Origin: Flavobacterium sp. 9R
GTDB taxonomy: Bacteria > Bacteroidota > Bacteroidia > Flavobacteriales > Flavobacteriaceae
Direction: 5' to 3'
Assembly (NCBI RefSeq): GCF_902506345.1
Contig: NZ_LR733413.1
Coordinates: forward strand, 2,257,893 to 2,321,892
DNA: 64,000 nucleotides
Below, in pieces: positions 62,375 to 64,000 of this stretch. The notes under the pieces are model-generated. The model ran no database searches. It was not told the origin of the DNA and saw only the letters and a program-made list of their open reading frames with translations. The position numbers and the translations under genes are program-made. How positions within the stretch are numbered: the first letter of the stretch is position 1; every line of letters starts with the position of its first letter.

Positions 62375-63436
62375 ATGAAATTAATTATTGCCCTTTTAGC
62401 CGGAGACGGCATCGGACCAGAAGTCATCAACGAAGCCGTAAAAGTAGCTGATGCCATTGCCAAAAAATTCAATCACGACATCACTTGGACACCTGCCTTA
62501 ACAGGTGCTTGTGCCATTGATGCTGTTGGCGTTCCTTACCCAGACGAAACACACGAAATATGTATGAAAGCCGATGCGGTTTTATTTGGCGCTATCGGAC
62601 ATCCAAAATACGATAACGACCCAAGCGCACCCGTTCGACCTGAACAAGGGTTACTTTTAATGCGTAAAAAATTAGGTTTGTTTGCCAATGTACGTCCAAC
62701 GTTTACTTTTCCTTCATTGATTAACAATTCTCCTTTAAAAAGAGAGCGTATCGAAGGTACAGATTTGGTTTTCCTAAGAGAACTAACTGGCGGAATTTAT
62801 TTTGGTGAAAAAGGAAGAAGAGATGATGGCGAAACCGCTTTTGACAATTGTGTGTACACCAGAGCTGAAGTACAACGTTTGGCTAAAAAAGGTTTCGAAT
62901 TAGCGATGACGCGTTCTAAGAAATTATGCTGTGTAGATAAAGCCAATGTTTTAGAAACCTCTCGCCTTTGGAGAGAAACGGTTCAAGCTATGGCCAAAGA
63001 CTATCCAGAAGTAGAAGTGAGTTATGAATTTGTTGATGCTGTTGCTATGCGTTTGGTACAATGGCCTAACTCTTATGATGTATTGATTACCGAAAATTTA
63101 TTTGGAGACATATTAACCGATGAAGCTTCTGTAATTTCAGGTTCAATGGGATTAATGCCTTCAGCTTCTGTTGGAGAACATACTTCATTATACGAACCAA
63201 TTCACGGGTCGTATCCACAAGCAACTGGACTAAACATTGCAAATCCATTGGCTACTATTTTATCTGCCGCAATGATGTTTGAAGATGCCTTTGGATTAAA
63301 AGAAGAAGCGCAAGCGATAAGAGCCGTAGTCAACAAATCTTTAGAAGAAGGTATTGTTACCGAAGACTTAGCTGCAAAAGGAAGTAAAGCCTATAAAACT
63401 AGCGAAGTGGGAGATTGGTTAGTGGCCAATTTATAA
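62375..63436 (+). CDS. leuB: 3-isopropylmalate dehydrogenase
   Basis: It oxidises and decarboxylates 3-isopropylmalate with NAD. From ATG 62375 the protein has 353 aa: IIALLAGDGIGPEVINEAVKV, FGAIGHPKYD, LLMRKKLGLFANVRP, LTGGIYFGEKGR, the dimer/metal site NLFGDILTDEASVISGSMGLMPSASVG, and EPIHGSYPQATGLNIANPLATILSAAMM. A TTG 36 bp upstream would add residues without similarity. Last gene of the leu operon. Confidence 0.96.
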   Translation: MKLIIALLAGDGIGPEVINEAVKVADAIAKKFNHDITWTPALTGACAIDAVGVPYPDETHEICMKADAVLFGAIGHPKYDNDPSAPVRPEQGLLLMRKKLGLFANVRPTFTFPSLINNSPLKRERIEGTDLVFLRELTGGIYFGEKGRRDDGETAFDNCVYTRAEVQRLAKKGFELAMTRSKKLCCVDKANVLETSRLWRETVQAMAKDYPEVEVSYEFVDAVAMRLVQWPNSYDVLITENLFGDILTDEASVISGSMGLMPSASVGEHTSLYEPIHGSYPQATGLNIANPLATILSAAMMFEDAFGLKEEAQAIRAVVNKSLEEGIVTEDLAAKGSKAYKTSEVGDWLVANL

Positions 63437-63471
63437 CACTTCATTACTTATAGTTCAAAATTTTGAACAAC

Positions 63472-63508
63472 AAAAAAGGGAACAATTTTTCAATTGTTCC
63501 CTTTTTTT
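63472..63508 (+). terminator. bidirectional terminator after leuB
   Basis: A perfect 16-bp stem (63472-63487 with 63492-63507) around TTTC, with A and T runs on both sides. It also ends the convergent RRM gene. Confidence 0.9.
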
Positions 63509-63524
63509 ATACTAGAAAAAAATA

Positions 63525-63866
63525 TTAATATCTTCCTCCTCTGTCACCACCACCGCGGTTGTTTCCGTAACCTCCGCGTGAATCACCACCACGGTTGTTG
63601 TTGAAACTTCTTCTTTCGCCTTCTGGTTTTGGCTCAGATTTGTTTACAACAATTGCACGTCCTTGAACGGTAGCTCCGTTTAATTCGTCAATTGCTTTTT
63701 GAGCTTCCGCGTCGTTTGGCATCTCTACGAAACCAAAACCTTTACTTCTACCAGTAAATTTATCCGTTATAATTTTAACTGAATCTACTGCTCCGTAAGC
63801 TTCGAAAGACTCTCTTAAATCTGCTTCCTCAATACTGAATGGAAGACTTCCAACAAAAATGTTCAT
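63525..63866 (-). CDS. RRM-type RNA-binding protein with glycine-rich tail
   Basis: A 113-aa protein. A single RNA recognition motif spans residues 1-80: RNP2 is NIFVGSLPF and RNP1 is KGFGFVEM. The C-terminus (about 90-113) is Gly/Arg/Asn-rich (RGG-like: RGGYGNNRGG, GDRGGRY). Such proteins are abundant in Bacteroidota and may act as RNA chaperones, for example in the cold; that role is inferred from family. Confidence 0.95.
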   Translation of the reverse strand: MNIFVGSLPFSIEEADLRESFEAYGAVDSVKIITDKFTGRSKGFGFVEMPNDAEAQKAIDELNGATVQGRAIVVNKSEPKPEGERRSFNNNRGGDSRGGYGNNRGGGDRGGRY

Positions 63867-63890
63867 ATGTACTTATTTATAATAAAGCAA

Positions 63891-63898
63891 CAAATGTA
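63891..63898 (-). promoter_or_regulatory. -7 element of the RRM protein gene
   Basis: The minus strand reads TACATTTG, matching TAnnTTTG, 25 bp before the start codon. No clear -33 TTG. Nothing else is evident up to base 64000. Confidence 0.45.
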
Positions 63899-64000
63899 GT
63901 CTTATTTTATTCTAATCTACTACATATTAGAATATTTATACAATAATTGTGAAAAAACAGCAAGGGCTACAACAAAGTAACCTACTCAAAATTAAGCTAT

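Overview
The window is an AT-rich chromosomal segment of a Bacteroidota bacterium, almost certainly Flavobacterium or a close relative. The evidence is the TAnnTTTG-type -7 promoter elements, the near absence of Shine-Dalgarno sequences, a TonB receptor with a carboxypeptidase-like N-terminal domain, a DnaE with a fused proofreading exonuclease, a mevalonate-pathway pair beside a UbiA prenyltransferase, and dispersed intergenic repeats. There is no rRNA operon, no intact transposase, no prophage and no CRISPR array. Two tRNA genes (Leu-TAG and Asp-GTC) are present.

Layout. 1-9.5 kb: tail of an alpha-amylase, GDPD lipoprotein, HI0933-type flavoprotein, S41 peptidase, TspO, then mvaD, mevalonate kinase and UbiA, and an RsuA/RluB-type pseudouridine synthase. 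9.6-15 kb: hypothetical protein, tRNA-Leu, M20 dipeptidase, then a lipoprotein-BlaI-BlaR operon with a BlaI/MecI-like operator, bracketed by two copies of a structured repeat. 15-27 kb: saccharopine dehydrogenase-like protein, DUF423, pckA, then a phosphate-scavenging locus (beta-propeller phytase, acid phosphatase, TonB receptor) whose promoter is preceded by 11-bp-phased TTAACA-like repeats resembling PHO boxes; then DUF4407, an SQR-like flavoprotein and a PH-domain protein.

27-41 kb holds the most unusual block: a sigma-54-type response regulator, a FIST sensor, a 1272-residue hybrid histidine kinase and a lone receiver. They are followed by a three-domain kinase-like protein and two GT4 glycosyltransferases separated by long non-coding spacers. 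Several of these genes share a palindrome about 62-65 bp upstream of a TTGGC element, so the signalling module may control the glycan genes. 41-50 kb: HNH-like protein, YjbR, GNAT, cyclase, hemW, ruvC, flippase-like protein and GT2. Two small cassette-like genes (GxxExxY and four-helix-bundle protein), each bounded by repeats, sit in the spacers around hemW. 50-64 kb: tRNA-Asp, DUF58, trxA, an outer-membrane protein, the dnaQ-dnaE fusion, the leuCDAB operon and a glycine-rich RRM protein.

The main candidates for something undescribed are the FIST/kinase/sigma-54/glycan module with its shared upstream elements, the Pho-box-like array, a four-copy structured intergenic element, and the repeat-bounded single-gene cassettes. 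All calls rest on reading the sequence; no database search was run.
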